Shown here piece after piece: positions 1-7,559 of a stretch of 64,000 nt of DNA. Within the stretch, counting starts at the first letter, position 1; each line of letters opens with the position of its first letter. The DNA is taken from positions 3,472,001 to 3,536,000 of the forward strand of contig NC_014844.1 in the NCBI RefSeq assembly GCF_000176915.2. Reading direction: 5' to 3'. Position numbers and translations under genes: made by a program. Under the pieces are notes generated by a model. That model was not told where the DNA came from and ran no database searches. It was given only the letters and a program-made list of their open reading frames with translations. Source of the stretch: Pseudodesulfovibrio aespoeensis Aspo-2 (GTDB taxonomy: Bacteria; Desulfobacterota; Desulfovibrionia; Desulfovibrionales; Desulfovibrionaceae).

Positions 1-197
1 CGGGCCACGAGGCTCTCTTCGGCGGGCAGGGGCTTGCCGTGCAGCGTGTCCACCTCGGCCTGGGCAGCAAGGCCGGTGACAAGCTCGATACGAACCAGAT
101 CGGCCACGGTCTGGGGCATGGTCGGCAGCGTCCCGCCAGCCCAGCCCATGGCCGGGATCAGGAGGACGGCCAGGAGGAGCGCAAGCATCTGTTTCAT
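1..197 (-). CDS. Secreted protein, N-terminal part only
   Basis: The reading frame runs off the left edge, so only about 65 N-terminal residues are visible. They begin with MKQMLALLLAVLLIPAMGWA, a clear Sec signal peptide (positive start, hydrophobic core, Ala-X-Ala-like end), so the product is exported. The ATG directly follows the TAG stop of the upstream ChaN-like gene, and GGAAGGGGAAG inside that gene's end is a good ribosome-binding site, so the two are co-transcribed. The visible mature part has no motif I recognise, and no function can be given. Confidence 0.7.
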   Translation of the reverse strand, partial: MKQMLALLLAVLLIPAMGWAGGTLPTMPQTVADLVRIELVTGLAAQAEVDTLHGKPLPAEESLVA

Positions 198-1484
198 CTA
201 TCTTCCCCTTCCGGTTTCAGGTTTGGTTTGGGACGAGTCCGAAGATTTCGGCATCTGAGTTCCCTCAGCCGTGGCAGAGCTCTTCGGCATGGTCTTCCCG
301 GCCTTGGTGCCGAGCTTGCCCAGGTCCGCCTTGAACGTCTGACCGCCGCGCCAGACTGTGAACACCAGCGGCTCGTCCGCCTCATGGACCTTGAACCCGG
401 CCATGTGCAGGTCCATGAGCCGGTCCAGGGGCACGCCCGTGGCTTCGAGCAGGGTGTCGCCGGGCCGCAGCCCGGCCACGTCGGCCCGGGATCCGCGCGT
501 GACCGACTCCACCAGCAGGCCGCCCCGGCCCGTGGCCGTCAGGGTCGCGCCCATTTTGGATTCATAGGTTTCCGGGCAGAAAATGAAGGCGTCGCCCGAA
601 CCGCTGTCGAATTCGTCGCCGCGCCAGGGCATGATCAGCAGGACCTTGGCGCCCGGATCGAACTGCCGGATGCGCCGGGCAATGCCCCAGCCGTTTTCCA
701 CATGGCCGCCGCCCGCCACCACCAGCACGGGCCAGTCGTATTGCCGGTGCATGGCCACGGCCACCTCGGCCATCTTGGAATCCCAGATGGCCTGGACCAG
801 GAAGAACCGCTCGCGCCGGGTGGCCTCGTCGAGCGGCAGCTCGCGGGCGTCGCGCGCCAGGTGCTGTTCAAGGACCATGTCCAGGAACGGGGCCTGGGCG
901 TTGGCCACGGGCACGATCTCGGCAGGGAGCCAGGCGCGCTCGTCCTGGGTCAGGGCGTCCAGGCCTTCGCGCGCGATCTTGCGGGTCACTGCCGAGGGCA
1001 CGTTGAGCCCGGCCACGGGCAGGCTGTGCCGCCGGATGGTCTCGAAGTGACCGCGAAAGAGCGCGTAGGGATATCCCCAGCGCTCGCTCCACTTGAGCTC
1101 CGCCTCCAGACCGTCCACATCCACCTGCCCTGCGGCGAACCGGTCCAGGGCGGGCTGCATGTCCACGGCCACCATCTCCAGCCCGACCACGGGCGGCGCG
1201 CTGGATTCGGCCAGCCCGGCCAGCAGCCGCTGCTGCACTGTGTGATCACAGGCATTCCGATGGTCCTCGCCCACGAGGATGTAGTCCTTGCCCTCGGCCA
1301 GCTTGAGCACCTCGGCAAAGGAGAGCCGCTCGCCCACGCCGGACACGAACTCGCCGGACCGGGGCAGGAAGGTCACCCCAAGGGGCGGGTGCGCGACCTT
1401 GGCCGTACACGCCCCAAGGGCCATGGCCAGAACCAGCAGCAGGGCCAGACGCGGCGCGGTCGGCCAGAAAAGTCGCATGTGCAT
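198..1484 (-). CDS. ChaN-family (haem/iron-related) lipoprotein with C-terminal PDZ domain
   Basis: The 428-residue product starts with a lipoprotein signal peptide (LLVLAMALGAC lipobox, Cys near residue 26). Residues ~45-300 match the ChaN/DUF399 fold: early ILVGEDHRNACDHTVQ, GLEMVAVDMQ, and VVAGGGHVENGWGI near residue 255. Residues ~310-400 form a PDZ-like domain (GLLVESVTRGSRADVAGLRPGD). The C-terminus is a Ser/Lys-rich tail. ChaN proteins are outer-membrane-associated and bind haem in Campylobacter; fusion to PDZ is common in deltaproteobacteria. It lies 7 bp downstream of the DUF429 gene and directly upstream of another exported protein. The substrate is unknown; a role in haem or iron handling is inference from the family. 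Confidence 0.8.
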   Translation of the reverse strand: MHMRLFWPTAPRLALLLVLAMALGACTAKVAHPPLGVTFLPRSGEFVSGVGERLSFAEVLKLAEGKDYILVGEDHRNACDHTVQQRLLAGLAESSAPPVVGLEMVAVDMQPALDRFAAGQVDVDGLEAELKWSERWGYPYALFRGHFETIRRHSLPVAGLNVPSAVTRKIAREGLDALTQDERAWLPAEIVPVANAQAPFLDMVLEQHLARDARELPLDEATRRERFFLVQAIWDSKMAEVAVAMHRQYDWPVLVVAGGGHVENGWGIARRIRQFDPGAKVLLIMPWRGDEFDSGSGDAFIFCPETYESKMGATLTATGRGGLLVESVTRGSRADVAGLRPGDTLLEATGVPLDRLMDLHMAGFKVHEADEPLVFTVWRGGQTFKADLGKLGTKAGKTMPKSSATAEGTQMPKSSDSSQTKPETGRGR

Positions 1485-1491
1485 GGAATCC

Positions 1492-2235
1492 TCAGCAATT
1501 GTTGAAATCGTGATACCAGATGGCCATGGGCAGCCCGGTCCCGTCGCGCTCCGGCGGATCGGGCATGGGCGTGGGACGCCCCTGGCAGCAAGCGGCGCTC
1601 GCGGCCAGGATCATGGCGTCGAGCATGTCGTCGGTGGCCACCGCGGTGCGCGGATACCGGCCACGGGCGTCCGCGAGCATGGCCTGCGCGTCGGCAATCC
1701 GCTGTTCGACCAGCCGCAGCCGCTCAAGCCCGCCCAGGAACTCCTTCTTGGAATAGACCATGGGCGCGCCCCCGGCCAGGGAAAAACAGACCTCGGGATG
1801 CGCCTCGAAGACTCTGCCCCGCGCCTCTGGCGTGGCGAGCAAGAAAGCGTCCACCTCAAGAATCTTTGGCACAATACAAAGGGATTGCTCAGAAAGTGAC
1901 TTACCGGAAAGCTTTCGGTTGGCATCCCGTGCCGCAGCCTTGCGTACAGCCGAAGGCGTGTCCTCGCGCCCCATGGCCAGGGCCGCCTGCCGGGCCGGGA
2001 CATTGAACACGCTCGCCCCTCGCGGGCCGAGCCGCTGCCGGGCCAGGCCGTCGGCCAGCCGCGTTCCCTGGTCTGGAAGCCCCACCGGGATGTCCGCAAA
2101 GAGGACCGCCGCGTCCGAATGGTCGCGCCAGACAGCGGCCATGTCCGGATACAGGGCGCACTCCCAGCGCGCGCCGTCCCCGGTCCAGACCGCGAACCAG
2201 CCACCCCGGCATCCGTCGATTCCCACGCCTTTCAT
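1492..2235 (-). CDS. DUF429 family protein (RNase H-like fold)
   Basis: The 247-residue product begins MKGVGIDGCRGGWFAVW. The GxDGCRxGW motif, the central DIPVGLP, the FNVPARQA segment and the late ATDDMLDAMILA segment are typical of DUF429 (PF04250), predicted to have an RNase H/actin-like fold. I chose the internal ATG at 2235 over the longer frame (to 2403) because family homology starts there, GGGCAGGGC lies just upstream, and the extra N-terminus is unlike the family and would run toward the IS110 element. The gene leads a minus-strand operon with the ChaN-like gene. The biochemical role is unknown. Confidence 0.78.
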   Translation of the reverse strand: MKGVGIDGCRGGWFAVWTGDGARWECALYPDMAAVWRDHSDAAVLFADIPVGLPDQGTRLADGLARQRLGPRGASVFNVPARQAALAMGREDTPSAVRKAAARDANRKLSGKSLSEQSLCIVPKILEVDAFLLATPEARGRVFEAHPEVCFSLAGGAPMVYSKKEFLGGLERLRLVEQRIADAQAMLADARGRYPRTAVATDDMLDAMILAASAACCQGRPTPMPDPPERDGTGLPMAIWYHDFNNC

Positions 2236-2381
2236 GCCCTGCCCATACACCGGGCCGGGACCATCAGGCAATCGCACGCCGACAATTGCACAACGGACGC
2301 GGGCACGACCCAAATACCATGCTGGCCTTACCTGAGGTAGTCTGAGTTTGAACGACAACTTAGAACCGCAGGAGGCACAGC

Positions 2382-3449
2382 ATGGCAAAGTATTCAGTAT
2401 CACGAATCAGCGATTTTCTGGAAGCGTTTGAAGGCCGGGAGATTCACGTCGGCGTGGACGTTCACAAACTCAGTTATCATGTGGCGGTGCGTCGCGAGGA
2501 TGGGGCTTGTGAGACATGGGTAGCGCCTGCCAAGCCATATGATTTGGTCCTGGCGTTGCTCGAATTGGGGCAGCCAATAGCACAGGTCACTTATGAATCC
2601 GGCCCAACGGGTTTTGGGCTATGTCGGGCCATGGAAGAGGCTGGCATAGATTGCTGCGTGGTTGCCCCGAGCAAGGTTCCCCGTGCTGTGGTTGCGGGGT
2701 CAAAGACAGATCGGTTGGACTGTATCAAACTGGCCGACTATGCCGCCAAGGGCATGCTTAAGGGGATCGCCGTGCCTACTCCTGCCGAGGAAGGAGAGCG
2801 CAGCCTGATTCGCCGCAGGTCGCAGATTGTCGACAACATCCGCCGCGCCAAGTTACGGATCAAGTCGTTGCTGCTTTACGTCGGCGCGGAGGAGCCGCCA
2901 GGGCTATCGCAGTGGTCCGGGCAAGCCGTTGGGAGACTGTCGACTCTTCAAATCGAGCCTGCCGCCAAGTTGACGCTGGACAGCCTGTTGCGCGAGTTGT
3001 CTTGGCAGAAGGTGGAGCTAAAAGAGATCGAGGCGACTCTGTCCATGATCATGGTAAAACGGCATGAAGAGGCTATGAAGCGGCTGCGGACGGTCCCCGG
3101 CGTCGGCCCGACGGTCGCCACCACGTTTTTGCTGGAGGTCTTTCGTCCGGAGCGTTTTCAGTGTCATGAACAGGTCGTGTCGTATCTCGGTCTTGCGCCG
3201 ACGGTTCGCCAAAGTGGTGAGCGATCATCACGCGGCCGACTTGTTCCTGTCGGACAAAAACGATTGCGAAGCCTCCTGGTCGAATCCGCTTGGATATGGC
3301 AGGCAAAAGTTCCTAAAATCAAAGAACGTTACAACCAGCTTGTCGCAAAAACAGGAGTGCCGCAAAAAGCCATTGCAGCCATAGCTCGCCTCCTGGCAAT
3401 CGTTTTATGGCGTTTGAGTCTTTCGGGCCGTTGTTATCAAAGTTCATAA
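2382..3449 (+). CDS. IS110-family transposase
   Basis: The 355-residue protein has the two IS110 domains. The N-terminal DEDD RuvC-like domain has GVDVHKLSYHVAV near residue 23, TYESGPTGFGL near 70, and a KTDRLDCIKLADY segment near 109. The C-terminal Transposase_20 domain has RLRTVPGVGPTVATTFL near 235 and the conserved Ser region LVESAWIW. The reading frame is intact and preceded by GGAGG, so it may be active. IS110 enzymes use a bridge RNA encoded in the element's non-coding end to choose the target and usually leave no inverted repeats or clear target duplication, so I could not fix the element's ends. It sits between the DUF429 and PaaK-like genes and interrupts neither. Confidence 0.9.
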   Translation: MAKYSVSRISDFLEAFEGREIHVGVDVHKLSYHVAVRREDGACETWVAPAKPYDLVLALLELGQPIAQVTYESGPTGFGLCRAMEEAGIDCCVVAPSKVPRAVVAGSKTDRLDCIKLADYAAKGMLKGIAVPTPAEEGERSLIRRRSQIVDNIRRAKLRIKSLLLYVGAEEPPGLSQWSGQAVGRLSTLQIEPAAKLTLDSLLRELSWQKVELKEIEATLSMIMVKRHEEAMKRLRTVPGVGPTVATTFLLEVFRPERFQCHEQVVSYLGLAPTVRQSGERSSRGRLVPVGQKRLRSLLVESAWIWQAKVPKIKERYNQLVAKTGVPQKAIAAIARLLAIVLWRLSLSGRCYQSS

Positions 3450-3607
3450 CCTGAATCACCAATCTGCGCGGGCGTTTTTCGGCTGTTTAGACAGCGTGAA
3501 CCAAATGGCGCAATAATGATTTTGTACCGAACGAATGGTACTTGGTGCCAGAGAGCACGAATAGGAAAAGGCTATACACAGATTCCCTTGACGGTGGGCC
3601 ACATAGG
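3450..3607. other. Non-coding flank of the IS110 gene, possible bridge-RNA region
   Basis: No gene is visible here. The stretch includes a short hairpin, GTACC (3524-3528) pairing with GGTAC (3537-3541). Elements of the IS110/IS1111 group carry their structured bridge RNA in a non-coding end next to the transposase gene, so part of this stretch or of 2236-2381 is the natural candidate. The exact boundary is not visible. Confidence 0.3.
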
Positions 3608-3642
3608 AAAAAACCCGGCCCGCACAGATGCGCGGGCCGGGT
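3608..3642 (-). terminator. Rho-independent terminator of the PaaK-like gene
   Basis: An 11-bp perfect GC-rich stem (ACCCGGCCCGC, 3613-3623, with its complement 3632-3642) around an 8-nt loop is followed on the minus strand by six T residues. It lies 26 bp beyond the stop of the PaaK-like gene. Confidence 0.9.
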
Positions 3643-3668
3643 GAAGGTGTGGTGAAAACGCCGGGCGG

Positions 3669-4934
3669 CTAGTCCCAGGTGCGGTTGTCCTCAATGGGCC
3701 TGATCTGCGGGGGCAGGGTGCCGGGGGCCAGCACCTTGAGGATGGGCCGCAGCTTGATCTTCTCGCGGAAGAGATGGAGCATCTCGTCCTCCTGGTTGAA
3801 CTGGCCCGCCTCAATGGACAAAACCATCTCGTCAATGCCGCCGGGATTGGTGACCTCGATCTGCCACCGCTTGACCTCCTCGAACCGGGCCATGACCTGC
3901 TCCACCTGATGGGGGTAGACGAACATGCCCTTGATGCGGGCGGTGGTGTCCACCCGGCCCACGATGTTGCCCAGGCGCGGGCTGGTGCGGCCGCAGGCGC
4001 AGGGCGCGCGGTCGAGATAGCCCAGGTCGCCGGTGGCCAGCCTGATGAGCGGATAGGTCTTGTTGAAGGCCGTGACCACGATCTCGCCCACCTCGCCGTC
4101 CTTGAGCGGGATGCCGGTATCAGGATGGCAGATCTCGACATAGGCGCGGTTGGAGAGGTGCAGCCCGTTCTTGTGGAAGCATTCGTAGCCGATGCAGCCC
4201 ACATCCGCCGTGCCGTAGCCCTGGCGCATGATGCAGTCGAACTTCTTCTCCAGGGTGGAGCGCATCTTTTCCGAGAATTTTTCGCCTGTGACAAAGGCCA
4301 CTTCCATGAACAGGTCCTTGCGCAGGGAGAGCCCCATCTCCTCGGCCTTCTGGGCCAGGTGCATCAGGTAGCTCGGGGTGCCCACATAGCCTGTCACCCG
4401 CAGCTTCTGCATGATCTCGATCTGCGAGTTGGTGTTGCCGGGGCCAGCCGGGATCACCGCGCAGGAGAGGTTGCGCAGCGGCTCCTCGAACATCAGGCCC
4501 GCCGGGGCCAGATGGTAGTTGAAGGTGATCTGGGTCAGGTCGCCGGAGCGGAAGCCAGCGGCGTAGAACCCTTCGGTCCAGCCCCAGTAGTCCTCGCTGC
4601 GGTCCTCGGGGTCAAATATGGGGCCAGGAGAGAGGAAGACGCGCTGCAACTCGCCCAAGTCCTTGGTCAAGAGCCCGCCCAGACGCGGCCCCATGGATTG
4701 CAGGAAGATCAGTTCCTTCTTCTTGATGATGGGAATATGCTTGAGATCGGCCAGGGAGCGAAACTTCTCCACATTGAACTGGGAGCGGTCAAAGCGTTTT
4801 TTCACATCCTCCGAATAGCGGTAGGCATAGCTCAGGAGCTCCTTGAGCTGGAGCTGGCAATACTGCCTGCGTTCGGACTCGTCGAGAACCTCGCGGCGGG
4901 AGTAGATCCCTTCTGTGCGGTCTTTTCTGGTCAT
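3669..4934 (-). CDS. Phenylacetate-CoA ligase-like AMP-forming enzyme (PaaK family)
   Basis: The 421-residue protein has the length and layout of PaaK-type AMP-binding ligases: RRQYCQLQLKELLSYAYRYS near residue 22, a helix common at the PaaK N-terminus, MRQGYGTADVGCIGYEC near 236 (YGxxE-like adenylate motif region), GEIVVTAFNK, LIRLATGDLGY and the GRVDTTARIKGMFVYPHQVE hinge. A Cys pair in APCACGRTSPR matches the zinc-binding loop of the family. The usual Ser/Gly-rich P-loop is weak here (FLSPGPIFDPEDRSED near residue 100), as in many divergent PaaK homologues, so substrate and activity are uncertain. ATG at 4934 has AGGAG upstream. The gene stands alone with its own promoter and terminator. 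Confidence 0.82.
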   Translation of the reverse strand: MTRKDRTEGIYSRREVLDESERRQYCQLQLKELLSYAYRYSEDVKKRFDRSQFNVEKFRSLADLKHIPIIKKKELIFLQSMGPRLGGLLTKDLGELQRVFLSPGPIFDPEDRSEDYWGWTEGFYAAGFRSGDLTQITFNYHLAPAGLMFEEPLRNLSCAVIPAGPGNTNSQIEIMQKLRVTGYVGTPSYLMHLAQKAEEMGLSLRKDLFMEVAFVTGEKFSEKMRSTLEKKFDCIMRQGYGTADVGCIGYECFHKNGLHLSNRAYVEICHPDTGIPLKDGEVGEIVVTAFNKTYPLIRLATGDLGYLDRAPCACGRTSPRLGNIVGRVDTTARIKGMFVYPHQVEQVMARFEEVKRWQIEVTNPGGIDEMVLSIEAGQFNQEDEMLHLFREKIKLRPILKVLAPGTLPPQIRPIEDNRTWD

Positions 4935-4979
4935 ATGTCTGCTCCTGTGTGGGCTTTAGTCAATTTCGACGGGAGCGGG

Positions 4980-5007
4980 ACTATACCACCTCAAAACATT
5001 TTTGCAA
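4980..5007 (-). promoter_or_regulatory. Sigma-70-like promoter of the PaaK-like gene
   Basis: On the minus strand TTGCAA (5007-5002) and TATAGT (4985-4980) are 16 bp apart, about 45 bp before the start codon at 4934. The surrounding sequence is unusually A/T-rich for this region. Confidence 0.5.
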
Positions 5008-5082
5008 GAAAAAAATGCAATGTTCTGTTATACCATCAGGTTACAGATGGCTTGCCGCCCCGCCCGCGACTGCGTTTTCCCC

Positions 5083-5111
5083 TTGACACCCGAAATGCAA
5101 ATAGATAGACA
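5083..5111 (+). promoter_or_regulatory. Promoter of the tRNA-Lys/tRNA-Glu operon
   Basis: A perfect -35 box TTGACA (5083-5088) is followed after 17 bp by TAGACA (5106-5111), 16 bp before tRNA-Lys. The -35 is strong and the -10 only fair. Confidence 0.55.
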
Positions 5112-5126
5112 TACCTTCCTTGGCGC

Positions 5127-5202
5127 GGGTCGTTAACTCAGTTGGTAGAGTATCTGCCTTTTAAGCAGAGAGTCACTGGTTCGAGCCCAGTACGACCCAC
5201 CA
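5127..5202 (+). tRNA. tRNA-Lys (anticodon TTT)
   Basis: The acceptor arms GGGTCGT (5127-5133) and ACGACCC (5192-5198) pair perfectly. The anticodon stem TCTGC/GCAGA encloses CTTTTAA, giving anticodon UUU. The T-arm loop TTCGAGC is canonical and CCA is encoded at 5200-5202. Confidence 0.97.
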
Positions 5203-5209
5203 ATCATGC

Positions 5210-5285
5210 GTCCTCATCGTCTAGTGGCCTAGGACTCCGGCCTCTCACGCCGGCAACAGGGGTTCAAACCCCCTTGGGGACGCCA
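5210..5285 (+). tRNA. tRNA-Glu (anticodon CTC), island integration site
   Basis: The acceptor GTCCTCA (5210-5216) pairs with TGGGGAC (5275-5281, one T-G pair). The anticodon stem CCGGC/GCCGG encloses CTCTCAC, giving anticodon CUC. The T-loop is TTCAAAC and CCA is encoded. From 5241 onward the gene is part of a direct repeat that recurs at 13379, so the gene stays intact while its 3' end serves as the attachment site for a genomic island. Confidence 0.96.
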
Positions 5286-5327
5286 AGTAAATACAACGGG
5301 TTACAGTGAAAGCTGTAACCCGTTTTT
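5241..5327. repeat. attL: 87-bp direct repeat covering the tRNA-Glu 3' end and its terminator
   Basis: The stretch 5241-5306 is identical base for base to 13379-13444. After a single T/C difference the match goes on for 20 bp to 5327/13465. The repeat starts inside the anticodon loop of tRNA-Glu and ends in the terminator T-run, the classic geometry of tyrosine-integrase islands in tRNA genes. The intact tRNA lies on this side, and the integrase gene is about 0.9 kb inward. Confidence 0.93.
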
Positions 5328-5328
5328 T
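5297..5328 (+). terminator. Terminator of the tRNA operon
   Basis: CGGGTTACAG (5297-5306) pairs perfectly with CTGTAACCCG (5313-5322) around a 6-nt loop, followed by six T residues. A copy lies at 13435-13465 in attR. Confidence 0.9.
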
Positions 5329-5473
5329 GGGTTGTGTGTAAAATTTCGTGTAAATTGATGTTGAAAAGCCCGGAAGGTTGGTGTCGTTGGAGCTTTTTAA
5401 CTAGATCTCAGGGGCTGCAAAATGCTACGTATGGCTTGTATCCACTCACCAGAGTTAGGGGTTGTGTGCGCAC

Positions 5474-6214
5474 ATGGAACGAAACCGCAGTGTCATATTG
5501 GTCTGCCTCATATTGGTAGTCTTAATCTCTAATGCCAACGCACAAGAAGAAAAGAAAAGATCTCGTTATTGCCAAATTGCCAGTTACGTTTTTTTGGGAG
5601 TGATGGAAAATTTGGAAAAGGCAGACCCTAATTATCGTGTAGGGGAAGTCATCTGTCGAGCAGGCGGTGGATCAATCTGTACCTCCTATACGTCAATTGG
5701 TGAGGGCATCTGCCGTGCTGGTGGCGGGTCTCTTTGCACCTCATACACCTCAGTCGGCGAAGGAATATGCCGAGCCGGAGAAGGGGCGTTGTGCACTTCA
5801 TATACGTCAATTGGTGAGGGCATCTGCCGTGCTGGTGGCGGGTCTCTTTGCACCTCATACACCTCAGTCGGCGAAGGAATATGCCGAGCCGGAGAAGGGG
5901 CGTTGTGCACCTCGTACACGTCGGTAGGCGAAGGGATTTGCCGGGCGGGTGGAGGGTCTATATGCACGCCATACACCACTCTCGGCGAAGGAATATGCCA
6001 AGCTCTTGGAGGGACTATGTGCACTTCGGTTACAGCGAGCGAGGGTATATGCCGAGCCGCTGGAATTGCCGGATGCAGTGGTCTGGAAATCGCAGAGGCA
6101 TTGTGCGTGGCGGGGGGTGGATCTAATTGCTCAGGGGTTTCTTTTCTATCGATACTTGCATTCTCAATTGAACTCTGTGGGCCTGACATTTTGTACAAAG
6201 TCAAAGTCGAATAG
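5474..6214 (+). CDS. Secreted tandem-repeat protein with 19-residue Cys-X9-Cys units
   Basis: From the ATG at 5474 the protein has 246 residues. It opens with a signal peptide (MERNRSVILVCLILVVLISNANA, cleavage after ANA), a short charged linker, then from about residue 57 nine units of consensus GEGICRAGGGSLCTSYTSV: seven clean and two degenerate (GICRAAGIAGCSG, ALCVAGGGSNCSG). Each unit has two Cys, usually eight residues apart within CRAGGGSLC, so about 18 cysteines could form a disulfide ladder or bind metal after export. A TTG four codons earlier is in frame but less likely. I recognise no family. The gene lies between attL and the integrase and is the only apparently intact cargo gene besides the orphan at 7.6 kb. 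Function unknown. Confidence 0.7.
   Translation: MERNRSVILVCLILVVLISNANAQEEKKRSRYCQIASYVFLGVMENLEKADPNYRVGEVICRAGGGSICTSYTSIGEGICRAGGGSLCTSYTSVGEGICRAGEGALCTSYTSIGEGICRAGGGSLCTSYTSVGEGICRAGEGALCTSYTSVGEGICRAGGGSICTPYTTLGEGICQALGGTMCTSVTASEGICRAAGIAGCSGLEIAEALCVAGGGSNCSGVSFLSILAFSIELCGPDILYKVKVE
5642..6130 (+). repeat. 57-bp tandem coding repeats with an exact 110-bp duplication
   Basis: The unit length is 57 bp (19 codons), repeated about nine times. Within it 5687-5796 and 5801-5910 are identical over 110 bp (period 114, two units), which indicates recent unequal exchange or slippage. Outer units differ more, so the array has grown from the inside. Confidence 0.9.
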
Positions 6215-6265
6215 GCTCGATTATCACAATCAAACCAAAAGCCCCCAAGGCGTCAACATTCCTGG

Positions 6266-7276
6266 CTAGCTTTCAGGTTGGCCGAACACGTCTTCCAAGA
6301 CGTTTTTAGTGATGCCCAGCCGGTGGATATACCGGGTTGTGGTCATCGAGTTCGTGTGCCGCAGGATATCTCGAATATTGGGGATATCTACTCCCTTCTG
6401 AGCCATTTTGGAGGCCAGCAGGTGCCGTATTCCATGGAAGGTGAAGTGTTTCACCCCAGCCCGCTTGCACAGGATTTTCATTAAATGCTGTCGCCACTTG
6501 TATGGCGTACCATCTGAGCGACAGAACACATGCTCGCTAATCCGTTGTTCATAATGCTTTTGCAATGCATCGTGAAGTCGACTGGTAAGCCAAAGCCAGT
6601 CAAACTCAAGCGAGCCGTTAGCTCTTTTTCTGGTCCAAAGGCGTATCATGCCTGTGTCCAGGTTTATGTCGTCCCAAGTCAGCCTCAGTAACTCACTACG
6701 CCTTGCGCCGGTATGCAGGAGTGTCAAGAGGAACACTTGGTCCTTTGGCCGAGCCACTTCATACACTTTCCAAAAGTCCGATTCTGGCGGCATGTAGCGG
6801 GCTTGCTGATCTGACGGGAATCTGTCCACCGCAACGAATGGGTTGTCCCGAGGCATGCCAAGATACTTCGTACCCCAGGTCCATGCGGCGGCGAGGTTCT
6901 TACGGTCCTTGTTAGCGGCGTTGCCGCTCACATCTTGAGCGCGTAGCGTCAGAATCTTTAAGCAAGCTGTCACGGTCAAATCGGTCACAGGGGTAGTGTT
7001 CGGTATAGCTTCGAAGAGCCGGTTGAACGCTGGGACCTTTTCCTCCAAATATGTCTTGGGTGTATGTCGCTGCTTCGAGTATTCTAGGTATTCCACGCTC
7101 CATTCAAGTAGTGAGACGGAGACCAAGTTCGGCTGCACGGCGCTCCAGCTCCCTTCGGTCTGTTGGGCTTCCCACCGTTTTGCTTCGGACTTGCTCTTGA
7201 ACATCTTGTTTTTGCGCTTGCCGTTGATCATTTTGGTTGCCCGGTACTTGCCGGACGTCTTGTCGAAGTATGGCAT
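6266..7276 (-). CDS. Tyrosine recombinase (island integrase)
   Basis: The 336-residue protein has an N-terminal Arm-type DNA-binding segment (SGKYRATKMINGKRKNKMF), a core-binding SAM-like region near residues 55-155, and a catalytic domain with Arg in HTGARRSELLRLTW (~190), HGIRH (HxxR, ~278), RHTNSMTTTRYIHR with the second His and the Tyr nucleophile (~312). All catalytic residues are present. It sits next to the tRNA-Glu attachment site with its stop towards the tRNA, as expected for the enzyme that inserted this island. Its start overlaps the HTH gene by 173 nt. A remnant of a sister integrase lies at 13.5 kb. Confidence 0.93.
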   Translation of the reverse strand: MPYFDKTSGKYRATKMINGKRKNKMFKSKSEAKRWEAQQTEGSWSAVQPNLVSVSLLEWSVEYLEYSKQRHTPKTYLEEKVPAFNRLFEAIPNTTPVTDLTVTACLKILTLRAQDVSGNAANKDRKNLAAAWTWGTKYLGMPRDNPFVAVDRFPSDQQARYMPPESDFWKVYEVARPKDQVFLLTLLHTGARRSELLRLTWDDINLDTGMIRLWTRKRANGSLEFDWLWLTSRLHDALQKHYEQRISEHVFCRSDGTPYKWRQHLMKILCKRAGVKHFTFHGIRHLLASKMAQKGVDIPNIRDILRHTNSMTTTRYIHRLGITKNVLEDVFGQPES

Positions 7277-7451
7277 CCTGACTCCTTACTCGCTGCAATA
7301 TTTCATTTTCAAAGAACAACAGCTTCCCTCCTCGGCAAGCCTGGAAGCCGCCGAGTTTGTGCTTGTAGCGATAGACGAAGCCAGTCGAAACCTTCAGAAG
7401 TTTCGACACTTCGCGGGCGCTAAGCACCTTTAGAGAAGCATCAATTTGCAT
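7104..7451 (-). CDS. Helix-turn-helix protein, excisionase/AlpA-like
   Basis: The 115-residue frame starts MQIDASLKVLSAREVSKLLK with a MerR/excisionase-type HTH (LSAREVSKLLKVSTGFVYRYKHKLGGFQACRGGKLLFFENEIL) in its first 50 residues. The remaining 60 residues are Gln/Arg-rich and overlap the integrase start in another frame for 173 nt, so they are probably not conserved. Small HTH proteins of this kind commonly precede integrases and act as recombination directionality factors. The gene's real C-terminus, or a frameshift joining it to the integrase, is open. Confidence 0.65.
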   Translation of the reverse strand: MQIDASLKVLSAREVSKLLKVSTGFVYRYKHKLGGFQACRGGKLLFFENEILQRVRSQDAILRQDVRQVPGNQNDQRQAQKQDVQEQVRSKTVGSPTDRRELERRAAELGLRLTT

Positions 7452-7559
7452 GGATCACTCGCCAACCTGTTGGTGTCATGGGATTACGACACCAACATAT
7501 TTAGGCCGGGAGTGATGAGAAACTGAGGAAAGGGCCTTTCCTCACTGAAATGGATGTAG

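Noticed and set aside
39-1505. Long plus-strand frame opposite the ChaN-like gene
   Set aside because: It is the antisense shadow of a recognisable lipoprotein gene in GC-rich DNA and shows no domain of its own.
5691-6130. CRISPR array suspected from the regular 57-bp repeats
   Set aside because: Repeats are in frame, contiguous without unique spacers, encode a Cys-containing peptide unit, and no cas gene is nearby.
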